A stretch of 64,000 bases of DNA from JAWXBM01 sp034440115 (GTDB lineage: Bacteria > Pseudomonadota > Gammaproteobacteria > Xanthomonadales > SZUA-36), in the NCBI GenBank assembly GCA_034440115.1, contig JAWXBM010000115.1, forward strand, positions 26,270 through 90,269. Reading direction: 5' to 3'. Each line of letters opens with the position of its first letter. Positions within the stretch are counted from its first letter, which is position 1. Below, one piece after another: positions 50,740-59,985 of this stretch. The notes beneath the pieces are model-generated. The model made no database searches and was not told the DNA's origin. It worked only from the letters and a program-made list of their open reading frames with translations. The position numbers and the translations under genes are program-made.

Positions 50740-51165
50740 GTGAACCTTCAAAGACTCGCGTCCGTAAAACGCCCAAGTAAGTACACTGCTAAAAACGCAG
50801 TAGTGTTGGCCCTGTTGTGTCTTACGCTGCCGCTTGGCATTCAGGCCCAGAGTCAGCCGGCCGACAATGAGCTTGAAATTCCGCCCGCAATTCCCGCAGA
50901 GGGCGCGGCTGAACAGCCTTTGCCGCCCAAGGTACAGGATGAGGATGAGCAGCTTGAACCTACCGTCACCATTCGCGATGAAGAGGGCAGACGCATCGAG
51001 GAGTACAGTCGCGCGGGTCAGGTTTACATGGTGAAGGTAATCCCCGACAAGGGTGTGCCTTATTACTACATCGACACCGATGGCGATGGTCGATTGGAGA
51101 CCGCGCCCACCAAGGGTCTGGAGCCGGTTCGGCCGGTGTACTGGAAGGTCAAGGAGTGGGATTGA
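50740..51165 (+). CDS. DUF2782 exported protein
   Basis: 141 residues from GTG 50740, preceded by AGGAG at 6 nt. The signal peptide (TAKNAVVLALLCLTLPLGIQA) is followed by a Pro/Glu-rich linker and the DUF2782 core: TVTIRDEEGRRIEEYSRAGQ, VKVIPDKGVPYYYIDTDGDG. Commonly encoded next to polA in Pseudomonas-like genomes; function unknown. The stop overlaps the next start. Confidence 0.9.
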   Translation: MNLQRLASVKRPSKYTAKNAVVLALLCLTLPLGIQAQSQPADNELEIPPAIPAEGAAEQPLPPKVQDEDEQLEPTVTIRDEEGRRIEEYSRAGQVYMVKVIPDKGVPYYYIDTDGDGRLETAPTKGLEPVRPVYWKVKEWD

Positions 51166-51719
51166 ACGATCCTGCCGACAGCTCAGCCCAGAGTGCAACC
51201 CAGACTGCAGCAACCTTAGGGGCTGATCAGGGAATACCCGGGTTGGTTTCGCGAGCCATTACTTTTGTGGGCGCGGCTGTTTCGTGGTTGACCCTGGCGA
51301 TGGTGCTGGTTACTTTTTTTGTGGTCGTTTGCCGTTACGCCTTTAACCTGGGCTGGATTTGGGTGCAGGACAGTATCGTTTACCTGCACGCCTGCGTGTT
51401 TATGCTGGCGGCGGCCTGGACCCTGCAACGCGATGAGCACGTGCGGGTGGATATTTTCTACCGTGACAAGTCACCCAGGCATAAAGCCCTGGTCAATTTG
51501 CTCGGCTCGGTAGTGTTCCTGCTGCCTTTTTGTATTTTCCTGATTTACGACTCGTGGAATTACGTGGCAACTTCGTGGAACATCCAGGAAGGTTCACGTG
51601 AAGCCAGCGGCCTGCCTTGGGTTTACCAGTTGAAAAGCCTGATCATCATCATGCCGGCTTTGCTGATAGTGCAGGCTGCGCTGCTGATATTGAGCAGTTG
51701 GAAAACCCTGCGTTCCTGA
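51162..51719 (+). CDS. TRAP transporter small permease subunit (DctQ-like), orphan
   Basis: 185 residues. TTG 51162 is preferred over GTG 51156 because AAGGAG ends five bases before it and it overlaps the previous stop (TTGA). Four TM helices with the DctQ pattern: WLTLAMVLVTFFVVVCRYAF, then WVQDSIVYLHACVFMLAAAW, TLQRDEHVRVDIFY, and LIIIMPALLIVQAALLI. DctQ normally pairs with the large DctM permease and a DctP binding protein; neither is adjacent, since aroE lies on the opposite strand just beyond. Partners may be encoded elsewhere. Confidence 0.88.
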   Translation: MNDPADSSAQSATQTAATLGADQGIPGLVSRAITFVGAAVSWLTLAMVLVTFFVVVCRYAFNLGWIWVQDSIVYLHACVFMLAAAWTLQRDEHVRVDIFYRDKSPRHKALVNLLGSVVFLLPFCIFLIYDSWNYVATSWNIQEGSREASGLPWVYQLKSLIIIMPALLIVQAALLILSSWKTLRS

Positions 51720-51753
51720 ACCCTCTTTGGGCGAGGCAGGACCGAGGACTAAG

Positions 51754-52614
51754 CTACACTGCGAGGCGCTTACGCAAATCGGCCAGTACACTTGTTGTGG
51801 CGGGTGCATGCCCGGTCCACAACTCAAACGACAGCGCCGCCTGCTCGACCAACATGCCCAAGCCATCACTGAAGCTTAGTCCACGTTGCGTGCAAACGCT
51901 CTTCCAGGCCTTGGCGGCTGGCCCATAATTCAGGTCGTAGCAAAAACTGCTGGGGGCAAAACAGCCGTCTGCCAACTCAGGCGCAATGCCCTGGTGGCCC
52001 AATGTGGTGGCATTGATCAGCAGGTCGAAAGGTCCGTGTTTGTCGCAGTCTGTCAACGCACAAGCATCTGCCTTTCCGAAGGCAGAAAATCGTTCGGCCA
52101 AAGCTTCAGCCTTGGCGACATCACGATTGGCGATCACCAGGCTGGCGGGAGTTTGTTGCAGCAAGGGCATAATCACACCAGCCGCAGCGCCACCTGCTCC
52201 GATCACCAATAGGCGTTTGCCGGCCAAGCTGCTACCTTGGCCACTACCCAGGCCACTACCTTGCTCGGCCGGTATCAGACGCTGTAAATCACGCAGCAGT
52301 CCGCCGCCGTCAGTGGTGGTTCCGAACCAATTTCTCGGCTTGCGAAACACCAACGTATTAACTGCCTGCGCCAGTTCGGCTTCCGGGCTGAGTTGCTGGG
52401 CTGCTTCAAATGCCGCTCTTTTCAAAGGTGCCGTGATATTGCAGCCCAAAGCTCCGCTATCAGCCAGGCTTTTTACCTTGGCGGGAAAATCTTCCACAGA
52501 GGATTCAATCGCCCGGTAGTCGATCTCCAGCCCGAATTGAGCCGCAAATCGCCAGTGTATGGTCGGTGACAGCGATTGCGCAATCGGCTGGCCGAATACC
52601 GCCAGTTTGATCAA
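51754..52614 (-). CDS. aroE: Shikimate 5-dehydrogenase
   Basis: 286 residues from TTG 52614, which overlaps the hemB stop (TTGA) and follows AGGAAA; a GTG at 52632 is the alternative. Substrate motif SLSPTIH, catalytic Lys in NITAPLKRAAF, Asp in TTTDGGGLLRDL, NADP loop VIGAGGAAAG. It reduces dehydroshikimate in the shikimate pathway. A Gly/Ser/Gln-rich stretch (GSGLGSGQGSS, ~120-130) before the nucleotide domain comes from a short DNA duplication and is absent from most AroE. Confidence 0.95.
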   Translation of the reverse strand: MIKLAVFGQPIAQSLSPTIHWRFAAQFGLEIDYRAIESSVEDFPAKVKSLADSGALGCNITAPLKRAAFEAAQQLSPEAELAQAVNTLVFRKPRNWFGTTTDGGGLLRDLQRLIPAEQGSGLGSGQGSSLAGKRLLVIGAGGAAAGVIMPLLQQTPASLVIANRDVAKAEALAERFSAFGKADACALTDCDKHGPFDLLINATTLGHQGIAPELADGCFAPSSFCYDLNYGPAAKAWKSVCTQRGLSFSDGLGMLVEQAALSFELWTGHAPATTSVLADLRKRLAV

Positions 52615-53606
52615 GCGGTTTCCTGCAACCACTCGGCGGCCTGGATCGCGTAGTAAGTCAGAATCGCATCGGCGCCTGCGCGGCGGATACCGGTCAATGC
52701 TTCCAGTACTACCGGGCGCTCTTCCAGCCAGCCGTTAAGTGCTGCTGCCTTCAGCATGGCGTACTCACCCGAGACCTGGTAGGCCAAAGTCGGTACGCCA
52801 AAGCGTTCTTTCACCCGCCGAACGATGTCCAGATACGGCATGGCGGGTTTGATCATGACCATGTCGGCACCTTCTTCGATGTCGAGCGCAACTTCGCGCA
52901 AGGCCTCATCGCTGTTGCCCGGGTCCATCTGATAAGAATATTTATTGCCGCCAGCCAGGTTGGCAGCCGAGCCCACCGCTTCGCGGAAAGGGCCGTAAAA
53001 TGCCGAGGCGTATTTGGCCGCATAAGCCAGAATGCGGGTGTTGGAAAACCCTTCGGTTTCCAGCGCCTGGCGTATGGCACCGATGCGGCCATCCATCATG
53101 TCTGACGGCGCCACTACGTCTGCACCCGCTTCGGCATGCGACAAGGCCTGCTTCACCAGCACATCGACCGTGGCATCGTTCATCACGTAGCCGGTATCGT
53201 CGATCAGGCCATCCTGGCCGTGGGTGGTGAATGGGTCCAGCGCCACGTCAGTGATCACGCCCAGGCCCGGAATACTTTCTTTGAGGGCAGCAACAGCGCG
53301 CTGCGCCAGCCCGTCGGGATTCCATGATTCGCGGCCATCCAATGATTTGGCCGCAGCACCGACGATGGGAAACAGTGCAATGGCTGGGATACCCAGTTCA
53401 TTGCAATGCTGTGCTGCCTTGAGCAGGCGATCTATGCTCATGCGTTGCACACCGGGCATGGATGCAACCTCTTCCACCTTATCCGGGCCTTCGAGTACGA
53501 ACACCGGCCAGATCAAGTCGGCCGCTGTCAATTGTGTTTCCCGCATCAACTTGCGGCTGAATTCATTGGCGCGCATGCGCCGCATGCGGGTGGCCGGAAA
53601 ACTCAT
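52611..53606 (-). CDS. hemB: Delta-aminolevulinic acid dehydratase
   Basis: 331 residues. Porphobilinogen synthase with the two Schiff-base lysines (ILAYAAKYASAFYGPFREA and MVMIKPAMPYLD). The metal-site segment reads DVALDPFTTHGQDG, with Asp in place of the Cys cluster, so a Mg-dependent Pseudomonas-type enzyme rather than a zinc enzyme. It condenses two aminolevulinates in haem synthesis. Coupled to aroE downstream and to engB upstream by 4-bp overlaps. Confidence 0.96.
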   Translation of the reverse strand: MSFPATRMRRMRANEFSRKLMRETQLTAADLIWPVFVLEGPDKVEEVASMPGVQRMSIDRLLKAAQHCNELGIPAIALFPIVGAAAKSLDGRESWNPDGLAQRAVAALKESIPGLGVITDVALDPFTTHGQDGLIDDTGYVMNDATVDVLVKQALSHAEAGADVVAPSDMMDGRIGAIRQALETEGFSNTRILAYAAKYASAFYGPFREAVGSAANLAGGNKYSYQMDPGNSDEALREVALDIEEGADMVMIKPAMPYLDIVRRVKERFGVPTLAYQVSGEYAMLKAAALNGWLEERPVVLEALTGIRRAGADAILTYYAIQAAEWLQETA

Positions 53607-54286
53607 GATTCGATCCTCTCTATGTCGCCGGTGATTTTATCTTCTGCAGTGGCTGAGGGGTATTCATACAACTGGTTCAGTCGCCTGATCAGATCATCCT
53701 TGCCTTCACCGCTCAAAATGGAAAGCACCTGTGCGGTGGCACCTTGCGGTAATTCGCGGCGCAATTTCAGCAAAGTGGACTGGGCCGGGCCACGTTTGAG
53801 TTTGTCTGCCTTGGTCAGCACCAGGTGCACCGGCAGTTGTTTGGCGCTGCACCAGGCCACCATTTGCTGATCAAAGGGTCGCATGGGGTGGCGTATGTCC
53901 ATCAACAACACCACGCCACGCAATGACAGCCGGGTTTCGAAATACACCTGCAATACTTCCTGCCAGTGGTCACGCAATTTGGCAGGTACTTTGGCATAAC
54001 CATAGCCGGGCAGGTCAGCGATGCGACGCTGTTCATCGATATTGAAAATCACGATCTGCTGGGTTCGGCCTGGAGTTTTACTGGTGCGGGCCAGCGCTTT
54101 TTGATCAGTCAGCGCATTAATGGCACTGGATTTGCCCGCATTTGAGCGACCGGCAAAAGCGACTTCCCAGCCCTCATCAGCCGGTAATTGATGCAGATTG
54201 TGGGCGCTGATGACATATTCCGCCTGACGATAGGGATTAGGTATTGCCTTGGCAGATTTTCGGTATGGCGTTTTTTGTGCTTTCAT
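53603..54286 (-). CDS. engB: Ribosome-biogenesis GTPase EngB/YsxC
   Basis: 227 residues. G1 GRSNAGKSS, G2 region TSKTPGRTQ, G3 DLPGYG (~90-96), G4 TKADK, G5 LSILSGEG. It assists 50S subunit maturation. First gene of engB-hemB-aroE. The 166 bp upstream, shared with the divergent cytochrome gene, must hold both promoters; it is AT-rich near 54330-54355 but I cannot fix the -35/-10 boxes. Confidence 0.96.
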   Translation of the reverse strand: MKAQKTPYRKSAKAIPNPYRQAEYVISAHNLHQLPADEGWEVAFAGRSNAGKSSAINALTDQKALARTSKTPGRTQQIVIFNIDEQRRIADLPGYGYAKVPAKLRDHWQEVLQVYFETRLSLRGVVLLMDIRHPMRPFDQQMVAWCSAKQLPVHLVLTKADKLKRGPAQSTLLKLRRELPQGATAQVLSILSGEGKDDLIRRLNQLYEYPSATAEDKITGDIERIES

Positions 54287-54452
54287 TTTTTTCGAGAGGC
54301 TGGAACGTGACGGCTTAAACCGCGATAATAATCAGTCATAATAGCCTGAATCATGCAATAGCGGCCTGACGGGCTTGACCGATCGCAGGATCATGTTAAG
54401 TCCGACAGGCTCCTGAGCCTGATTTATCCATCGAATTGTCAGGAGAAATCCC

Positions 54453-55103
54453 ATGAATGTTTGCATCCGGATTGTCACCGGTTTGCTTTTACTGACCAGC
54501 CTGCAGGCTCAGGCCGAAGCTCAAGCAGGGGGCCAGACAGGGGGTGATGCCGCTGTCGGCCAAGCCAAGTCGGCCATCTGTGCGGCCTGCCATGGCCCCG
54601 ATGGCAACAGCATGGTGCCCCAGTGGCCTAAGCTGGCTGGGCAACACGCGGCTTATCTGGAGCGCCAGACTATCTTGATTAAGTCCGGCGCTCGGCCTGT
54701 GCCTGAGATGGCAGGTATAGTGGCTTCCATGAGCGAACAGGATTTCGCTGACCTAGCGGCTTATTACGCCACTCAGAAGAATAACGGTGGGCTGGCCGAT
54801 GAAACGCTCAGCGCACAAGGTGAGCAATTGTGGCGCGCTGGTAACGCTGAAACTGGCGTACCCGCCTGTATGGCCTGCCATGGCCCGGGAGGCGGAGGCA
54901 ACCCACTGTCTGGATATCCGGCGCTGGCTGGCCAGCATGGCGTTTATACCAGCAAAATGCTGGAACGCTTTCGCGCCGGCGAGAACTGGGGTGAAAAGGA
55001 TGCCAGCAGCCGTGTCATGAACGGCGTAGCTGCAAGGCTCAGCGACGAAGAAATCGCTGCTGTGGCCAGTTTTATCCAGGGGCTATACCTTGCCGTCGAA
55101 TGA
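54453..55103 (+). CDS. Dihaem cytochrome c4-like protein
   Basis: 216 residues with a signal peptide (VTGLLLLTSLQAQA). Two haem-binding motifs, CAACH (43-47) and CMACH (139-143), in two similar halves, each with a downstream Met ligand candidate (VASMS; SSRVMNGV). This is the c4 architecture, a periplasmic electron carrier to terminal oxidases. Encoded between engB and dsbA as in many gammaproteobacteria. AGGAG precedes ATG 54453. Confidence 0.93.
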   Translation: MNVCIRIVTGLLLLTSLQAQAEAQAGGQTGGDAAVGQAKSAICAACHGPDGNSMVPQWPKLAGQHAAYLERQTILIKSGARPVPEMAGIVASMSEQDFADLAAYYATQKNNGGLADETLSAQGEQLWRAGNAETGVPACMACHGPGGGGNPLSGYPALAGQHGVYTSKMLERFRAGENWGEKDASSRVMNGVAARLSDEEIAAVASFIQGLYLAVE

Positions 55104-55184
55104 ACTGAAGCCCCGAATCGCGGTCTGTTGATGGCGATCGGAAAGAGCTGTTAATTGATTTTTTGAGAATTTTTGGAGTGCCAG

Positions 55185-55940
55185 ATGAAAATCCGTTTCA
55201 TGACCTCTGTTGTATCCGCAGTCACATTACTGCTGTTTGCTGGCTTTGCCCAGGCGGCTGAGTCCAAGTTTCAGGACGGTGTGCATTACACCAGCATAGA
55301 AAACGTTGCAGCAAGGCCAGCTGGAACGATCGAGGTGGTTGAAGCCTTCAGCTACATGTGCACCCACTGTGCAACCTTTGAGCCTTATATCGAGAGTTGG
55401 CTCAAGCGCCTGCCGGAATCAGTCAAGTTCGTACGTTACCCCGTCGTGTTTGGACGCGGCACCTGGGAATTGTATGCCCGTGCTTACAACACTGCTGATG
55501 TGATGGGTGTTGCCGATGAAGCCCATGCCGCTTTGATGGACAAGATATGGAAGCAGAAAGAAATCCTCAAGACCATGGAAGAGCTGGCTGAGTTCTATGC
55601 CGCTTACGGTGTGAAACCGGCCGAATTTGTCGCCACTTCCCAGTCTTTTGCGGTGGATGCGAAAATGCGTCGTGAACAGCGATTCCTGATGGATTCTGGG
55701 GTCAACAGCACGCCCAATATTGTGGTTAATGGCAAGTATCTGGTTGCCGGCAATGCGGCAGTGGCGAATTACGACCAACTACTGGCTGTGGTGGATTATC
55801 TGATTGCTGAGGAACTGGCTACCGCGGGCCAGGCCACTGCAACTGCAGCCGCGATTGAAACTGCAGTGGAAGCCAATGAGGTTGAATCGGCTGAAGTTGC
55901 TGAAGAATCCGCTGCAGCTGTTGTGGCCGAAGAGAATTGA
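55185..55940 (+). CDS. dsbA: Thiol:disulfide interchange protein DsbA
   Basis: 251 residues from ATG 55185, with GGAG 6 nt upstream. Signal peptide (FMTSVVSAVTLLLFAGFAQA), thioredoxin fold with active-site Cys59-Thr-His-Cys62 (YMCTHCATFEPY) and cis-Pro loop (VNSTPNIVVNGKY). It introduces disulfides in periplasmic proteins. The dipeptide between the Cys is TH rather than the classical PH. The C-terminus carries an extra Ala/Glu/Val-rich tail of about 45 residues beyond the usual end. Confidence 0.95.
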   Translation: MKIRFMTSVVSAVTLLLFAGFAQAAESKFQDGVHYTSIENVAARPAGTIEVVEAFSYMCTHCATFEPYIESWLKRLPESVKFVRYPVVFGRGTWELYARAYNTADVMGVADEAHAALMDKIWKQKEILKTMEELAEFYAAYGVKPAEFVATSQSFAVDAKMRREQRFLMDSGVNSTPNIVVNGKYLVAGNAAVANYDQLLAVVDYLIAEELATAGQATATAAAIETAVEANEVESAEVAEESAAAVVAEEN

Positions 55941-55972
55941 TTTGATCTGTAATTCGGCCGACCGGGCCTGAA

Positions 55973-56785
55973 ATGTCAGTTGAGAGCCCGCACACCAGCG
56001 GGCCGCAAGAGCTACGGCTGCTCAGCTTCAACATCCAGGCGGGCACCGCTACCACCAGTTATCAAAGCTACGTAACCCACAGTTGGCGGCAGATACTGCC
56101 GCACAGTCAACGCACCGAGAATCTCGACAGCATCGCCAGCCTGATCAAATCTTATGACATGGTGGCATTGCAGGAAGTCGACTCCGGTAGCCTGCGTTCC
56201 GGCTTTATCAACCAGTCGCGTTACCTGGCGGGTCACTCCGGTATGCCTTACTGGGTGCATCAATCCAATCGCAAAGTGGGTAATGTGGCTTATGCCGGCA
56301 ACGGCTTTCTCAGCCGCTTTGAGCCCGACGGTGTAGACGAATACCGCTTGCCCGGGCCTATTCCTGGTCGGGGTTCTTTGGTGCTGCGCTATGGCGTGGG
56401 TGAGGATAGCCTGACGGTCGCGGTTCTGCACCTGGCGCTGGGTAAACGCGCGCGCAAGCAACAATTGGAGTTCCTGGCTGACAAGCTGGACACCGCGGGT
56501 CGCTTGATTGTAATGGGTGATTTGAACGCACCGCTCAGCAATCCCGAAACCCAGGCGTTTTGTGAGCGGCTGGAACTGGCAACACCCACCCAAGAACTGC
56601 CGTCCTATCCGTCCTGGCAACCACAGCGCGCCATTGACCACATCATGTTGAGCCGCAAGCTGACATCGTTTGATGCGCGCGTGGTCAATGTGGGCTTTTC
56701 CGATCATTGCCCGGTTGAATTGCGGGTAGAGCTACCGGCTGATATTCGTTTGCGTGAGGCTTTGCACCCGCGAGTCAGCCTGTAA
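55973..56785 (+). CDS. Endonuclease/exonuclease/phosphatase family protein
   Basis: 270 residues, no signal peptide. EEP fold motifs: LLSFNIQAGT (metal Asn), VALQEVDSGS (catalytic Glu), VMGDLNAPLSN (Asp/Asn), RAIDHIMLS and GFSDHCPVELRVEL (C-terminal Asp-His). A cytosolic metal-dependent phosphodiesterase; substrate not evident. It follows dsbA by 32 bp, the same order as in Pseudomonas-like genomes. Confidence 0.9.
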   Translation: MSVESPHTSGPQELRLLSFNIQAGTATTSYQSYVTHSWRQILPHSQRTENLDSIASLIKSYDMVALQEVDSGSLRSGFINQSRYLAGHSGMPYWVHQSNRKVGNVAYAGNGFLSRFEPDGVDEYRLPGPIPGRGSLVLRYGVGEDSLTVAVLHLALGKRARKQQLEFLADKLDTAGRLIVMGDLNAPLSNPETQAFCERLELATPTQELPSYPSWQPQRAIDHIMLSRKLTSFDARVVNVGFSDHCPVELRVELPADIRLREALHPRVSL

Positions 56786-56869
56786 GCGGCCGTGGTTAAA
56801 CCTACACTGGTTGCATTCGCACTTGCTGGCCACGGCGCATTTCCATAATCTGTACCCTTAGAGTTTTCT

Positions 56870-58984
56870 TTGATTGGCAGGATAAACCAGATCAGAACTC
56901 CAACAACCGCTCAATTGCTGTCACTAAGCCTGGTTTTATGGCTGGGCGTCTTTTCCCCTGGGATATTTGCTGGGATATTTGCTGAGAAATCTGCCCAGTC
57001 AGCAATAGAGCCTGCCAAGGCTGCGCTCCCACTCACCGTTGATCCGGCACAACGCAAAGCCTTCATGCAGGCCTGGCAGGCCGCAAAACGTGGCGACCGC
57101 GCGCAAGTGCAACAGCTTGCCAACGGTTTGCAAAGCTACGTGTTGTATCCCTATCTGCGTTACGACGATTTTTTATCGCGGCGCAGCACTGTCGATCCGG
57201 CTGAAATGGCGGGTTTTCTGGCCGCATATCAGGATTGGGCCTTTCAAAAGGGCTTGCGCCGTGCCTGGTTGAAGAGTCTGGGAGAGACCGGCCGGTGGGA
57301 TGCTTTGTTGCAATATGTGGACCCGGTAACAGACAGTGACACAGAGATCCAATGCTATCTGGTCCAGGCACGCATTGAACGACAGCAGCTTGATGGGCTG
57401 ATGGCTCAGGCCCAGGCGTTGTGGGCAGTGGGCAAATCCCAGCCGGAAGTTTGTGACCCGGTATTCACCTGGCTGAAAAAGAACCATGGCATTACTTCGG
57501 AGTTAGCCTGGTTGCGCATCAGCAGTGCCATGCAGGCACGCAACCCGCGACTCTCGCTGTATCTGTCGCGTTATTTGTCGGCTGATGACAAAGTCTGGGT
57601 AGAGCGTTGGCAGCAACAGGACAGTGCTGCCTACTTGCGTCTGGATCGCAGCCGCAGTTGGCCGAATGCAGCCAAAGGGCGCGAGATTGTCAGTCACGGC
57701 TTACGTCATCTGGCAGCCAAGGATGCTGATCGCGCCTGGCAGCTCTATCCTCAATTAGCCGATCATTTCGGCTGGGACGAAGCCAGCCAGGCAGCTATCC
57801 TGCGCGAAATCGCTTTTTGGTCAGCGGTTGCGGGCGGTAGTGATGCAACCATCAGGATGCGGGCAGTACCGCCAGCTTACCGGGATGACAAGTTACTGGA
57901 ATGGTGGGCCCGCAGCGGTCTGGCCACCACCAACTGGGCCGAAGTGGTGCTGGCGGTTGATGAGATGAGCCCGGAACAGAAAGCTTCCGAACGCTGGCAA
58001 TACTGGGATGCCCGTGCCCGCATCCAGTTAGGCGATGAGGTTTACGCTCAGGGTATGTTGGAGCAATTGGCCGGACAGGCCAACTACCATGGTTTTCTGG
58101 CGGCTGATCTGTTGGGCTTCCCCTACGCCATTTGCCCCCAGTCAGCCGACTTGAGCGACGAAGCCATCAATGCCTTTGCCGCACGACCTGCCATGTTGCG
58201 CAGCCTGGAACTGCAGCAGGTCGATATGAAGAGCTGGTCGCGCAGCGAATGGAGCCTGGCTACCAAAGCCATGAGTGCTGAAGACTTGCGCCTGGCGGCC
58301 GCTTTGGCCACTCGGGAAGGTTGGTATTATGAGGCCATTGTGGCCCTGGCGGGCGGCGGTGAGCTGCAGTGGTACGACTGGCGGTTTCCCATGGCCTACG
58401 CCAGCTTGGTCGAACCCCAGGCCAACAAGCGCAAGCTCGACCCGGCCTGGGTGATGGGCCTGATGCGCTCGGAAAGCGCGATGGCAGCAGATGCGGTTTC
58501 ACCGGCAGATGCGCGTGGCCTGATGCAGGTCATGCCGACGACTGCCCGACAAATTGCCAAGCGCAATTCCTACAAATACAGTGGCACGGATCAGTTGATG
58601 CAAGCCGAAACCAACATCCTGTTTGGCACCACTTTCCTGCGCGAAATGATGGACAAATTCAATGACAACCCGGTGCTGGTTACCGGAGCCTACAACGCCG
58701 GTCCGGGCGCGGTGAATCGCTGGTTGCAAGCCCTGCCCGGTCAGGATGCGGCCGTCTGGGTCGAAGTGCTGCCCTATTATGAAACTCGTGACTACATTCC
58801 CCGCGTGTTGGCTTTCAGCACGATCTACAGCTATTTGCTGCGCCGCGGCGAGGCCAACCCAACGGTGCCGCGTATTTCCAGCCGCATGCAGCCACCGGAT
58901 GCTGCACTTCCGCGCCTGGCCCCGTCAGCCGCTGCGACCATAGCCTGCCCCAATCCTGTGGCCAAACAAGCAAACGGTTCATAA
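56870..58984 (+). CDS. slt: Soluble lytic murein transglycosylase
   Basis: 704 residues from TTG 56870, the only in-frame start giving a charged n-region before the hydrophobic signal (AQLLSLSLVLWLGVFSPGIF). A long alpha-helical ring domain (~60-500) precedes the C-terminal SLT domain: catalytic Glu in GLMRSESAMAADAVSPADAR, then GLMQVMPTTARQIAKR and VTGAYNAGPGAVNRWL. It cleaves peptidoglycan glycan strands, releasing anhydro-muropeptides in the periplasm. Start codon is the weak point; the rest is firm. Confidence 0.93.
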   Translation: MIGRINQIRTPTTAQLLSLSLVLWLGVFSPGIFAGIFAEKSAQSAIEPAKAALPLTVDPAQRKAFMQAWQAAKRGDRAQVQQLANGLQSYVLYPYLRYDDFLSRRSTVDPAEMAGFLAAYQDWAFQKGLRRAWLKSLGETGRWDALLQYVDPVTDSDTEIQCYLVQARIERQQLDGLMAQAQALWAVGKSQPEVCDPVFTWLKKNHGITSELAWLRISSAMQARNPRLSLYLSRYLSADDKVWVERWQQQDSAAYLRLDRSRSWPNAAKGREIVSHGLRHLAAKDADRAWQLYPQLADHFGWDEASQAAILREIAFWSAVAGGSDATIRMRAVPPAYRDDKLLEWWARSGLATTNWAEVVLAVDEMSPEQKASERWQYWDARARIQLGDEVYAQGMLEQLAGQANYHGFLAADLLGFPYAICPQSADLSDEAINAFAARPAMLRSLELQQVDMKSWSRSEWSLATKAMSAEDLRLAAALATREGWYYEAIVALAGGGELQWYDWRFPMAYASLVEPQANKRKLDPAWVMGLMRSESAMAADAVSPADARGLMQVMPTTARQIAKRNSYKYSGTDQLMQAETNILFGTTFLREMMDKFNDNPVLVTGAYNAGPGAVNRWLQALPGQDAAVWVEVLPYYETRDYIPRVLAFSTIYSYLLRRGEANPTVPRISSRMQPPDAALPRLAPSAAATIACPNPVAKQANGS

Positions 58985-58985
58985 G

Positions 58986-59945
58986 ATGCGGATTGTATTA
59001 ACTGGCGCAACTGGTTTTTTAGGCCGTCATTTACTGGCTGAACTGTCGGCCATGGGTCATGAATGCCGCGTGCTGACGAACCATGACAAGAACAAGTACA
59101 AGCACAAACTCGCGGATTTTCCGGGCGTAGAGTATCTAAAGGTGAACCTGCGTGTTGCGGCCGAGCTGGAAACCGCTTTGCAGGGTGCGGATGGCGTGAT
59201 TAATCTGATCGGTATTCTGAATGAAAGGGGTTGGGGTGGGGCAGGCTTTCGAGCAGCACATGTTGCTCCGGTAAGAGCGCTGATAGCAGCCTGTGAGTTA
59301 CTCGGTATCCGGCGCTTTATTCAAATCAGCGCTTTGAACGCCGGTCTGGGTAGCAGCCATTATTTGCTCAGCAAGGGTGAAGCAGAAGATCTGCTCAGGT
59401 CAGCTGGTGAAATCGATGAAACCATTTTGCGGCCTGCGGTGATTTTTGGTGCAGGAGATTCCTTTTTTAACCGCTTCGCGGGATTGCTGCGTTTCGTGCC
59501 CCTGCTGCCTCTGGCTTGCCCAAATGCCAGGATGCAACCGGTGTGGGTAGGTGACGTGGTTGCGGCAACCGCCTTGTGCCTGGATCACCGGGCTACCATA
59601 GGCAAAACCCTGGACCTGGTAGGGCCTGAGGTATTTACTCTGTTTCAGCTGGTTAACAAGACAGCCCGCTATAAGGGTTGGCAGCGCCGAGTAATCGCTT
59701 TGCCGAATTGGCTGTCTCGCTGCCAGGCTGCGCTGATGGACTTCGTGCCAGGCAAACCTTTTTCCAGTGACAACTACCGTTCCTTGCAGATTGACAGTGT
59801 CAGCCGACACAATGGATTATTGGATCTGGGCATCAAACCGAGAGGAATGGACGCCATCGTGCCTTTGTACCTGGCTCCCAAAACCAGCCAAACGAAAACT
59901 CCAGAAGAAAACCCCAAAGAAAAAGACTCTGACCAGCCAACATGA
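58986..59945 (+). CDS. NAD(P)-binding epimerase-like protein (NDUFA9-like SDR)
   Basis: 319 residues. Extended/atypical SDR with VLTGATGFLGRHLLAEL at the start, INLIGILNERG, FIQISALNAG and YLLSKGEAEDLL, the pattern of complex-I NDUFA9-like proteins. The usual catalytic Tyr-x3-Lys is present as Y-LLS-K. Function in bacteria unclear; possibly lipid or quinone related. Starts 1 bp after the slt stop and precedes cca. Confidence 0.85.
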   Translation: MRIVLTGATGFLGRHLLAELSAMGHECRVLTNHDKNKYKHKLADFPGVEYLKVNLRVAAELETALQGADGVINLIGILNERGWGGAGFRAAHVAPVRALIAACELLGIRRFIQISALNAGLGSSHYLLSKGEAEDLLRSAGEIDETILRPAVIFGAGDSFFNRFAGLLRFVPLLPLACPNARMQPVWVGDVVAATALCLDHRATIGKTLDLVGPEVFTLFQLVNKTARYKGWQRRVIALPNWLSRCQAALMDFVPGKPFSSDNYRSLQIDSVSRHNGLLDLGIKPRGMDAIVPLYLAPKTSQTKTPEENPKEKDSDQPT

Positions 59946-59985
59946 TATTCAAGCCCTCCACCCAGCTTAAATACGAGTTTCGTTC

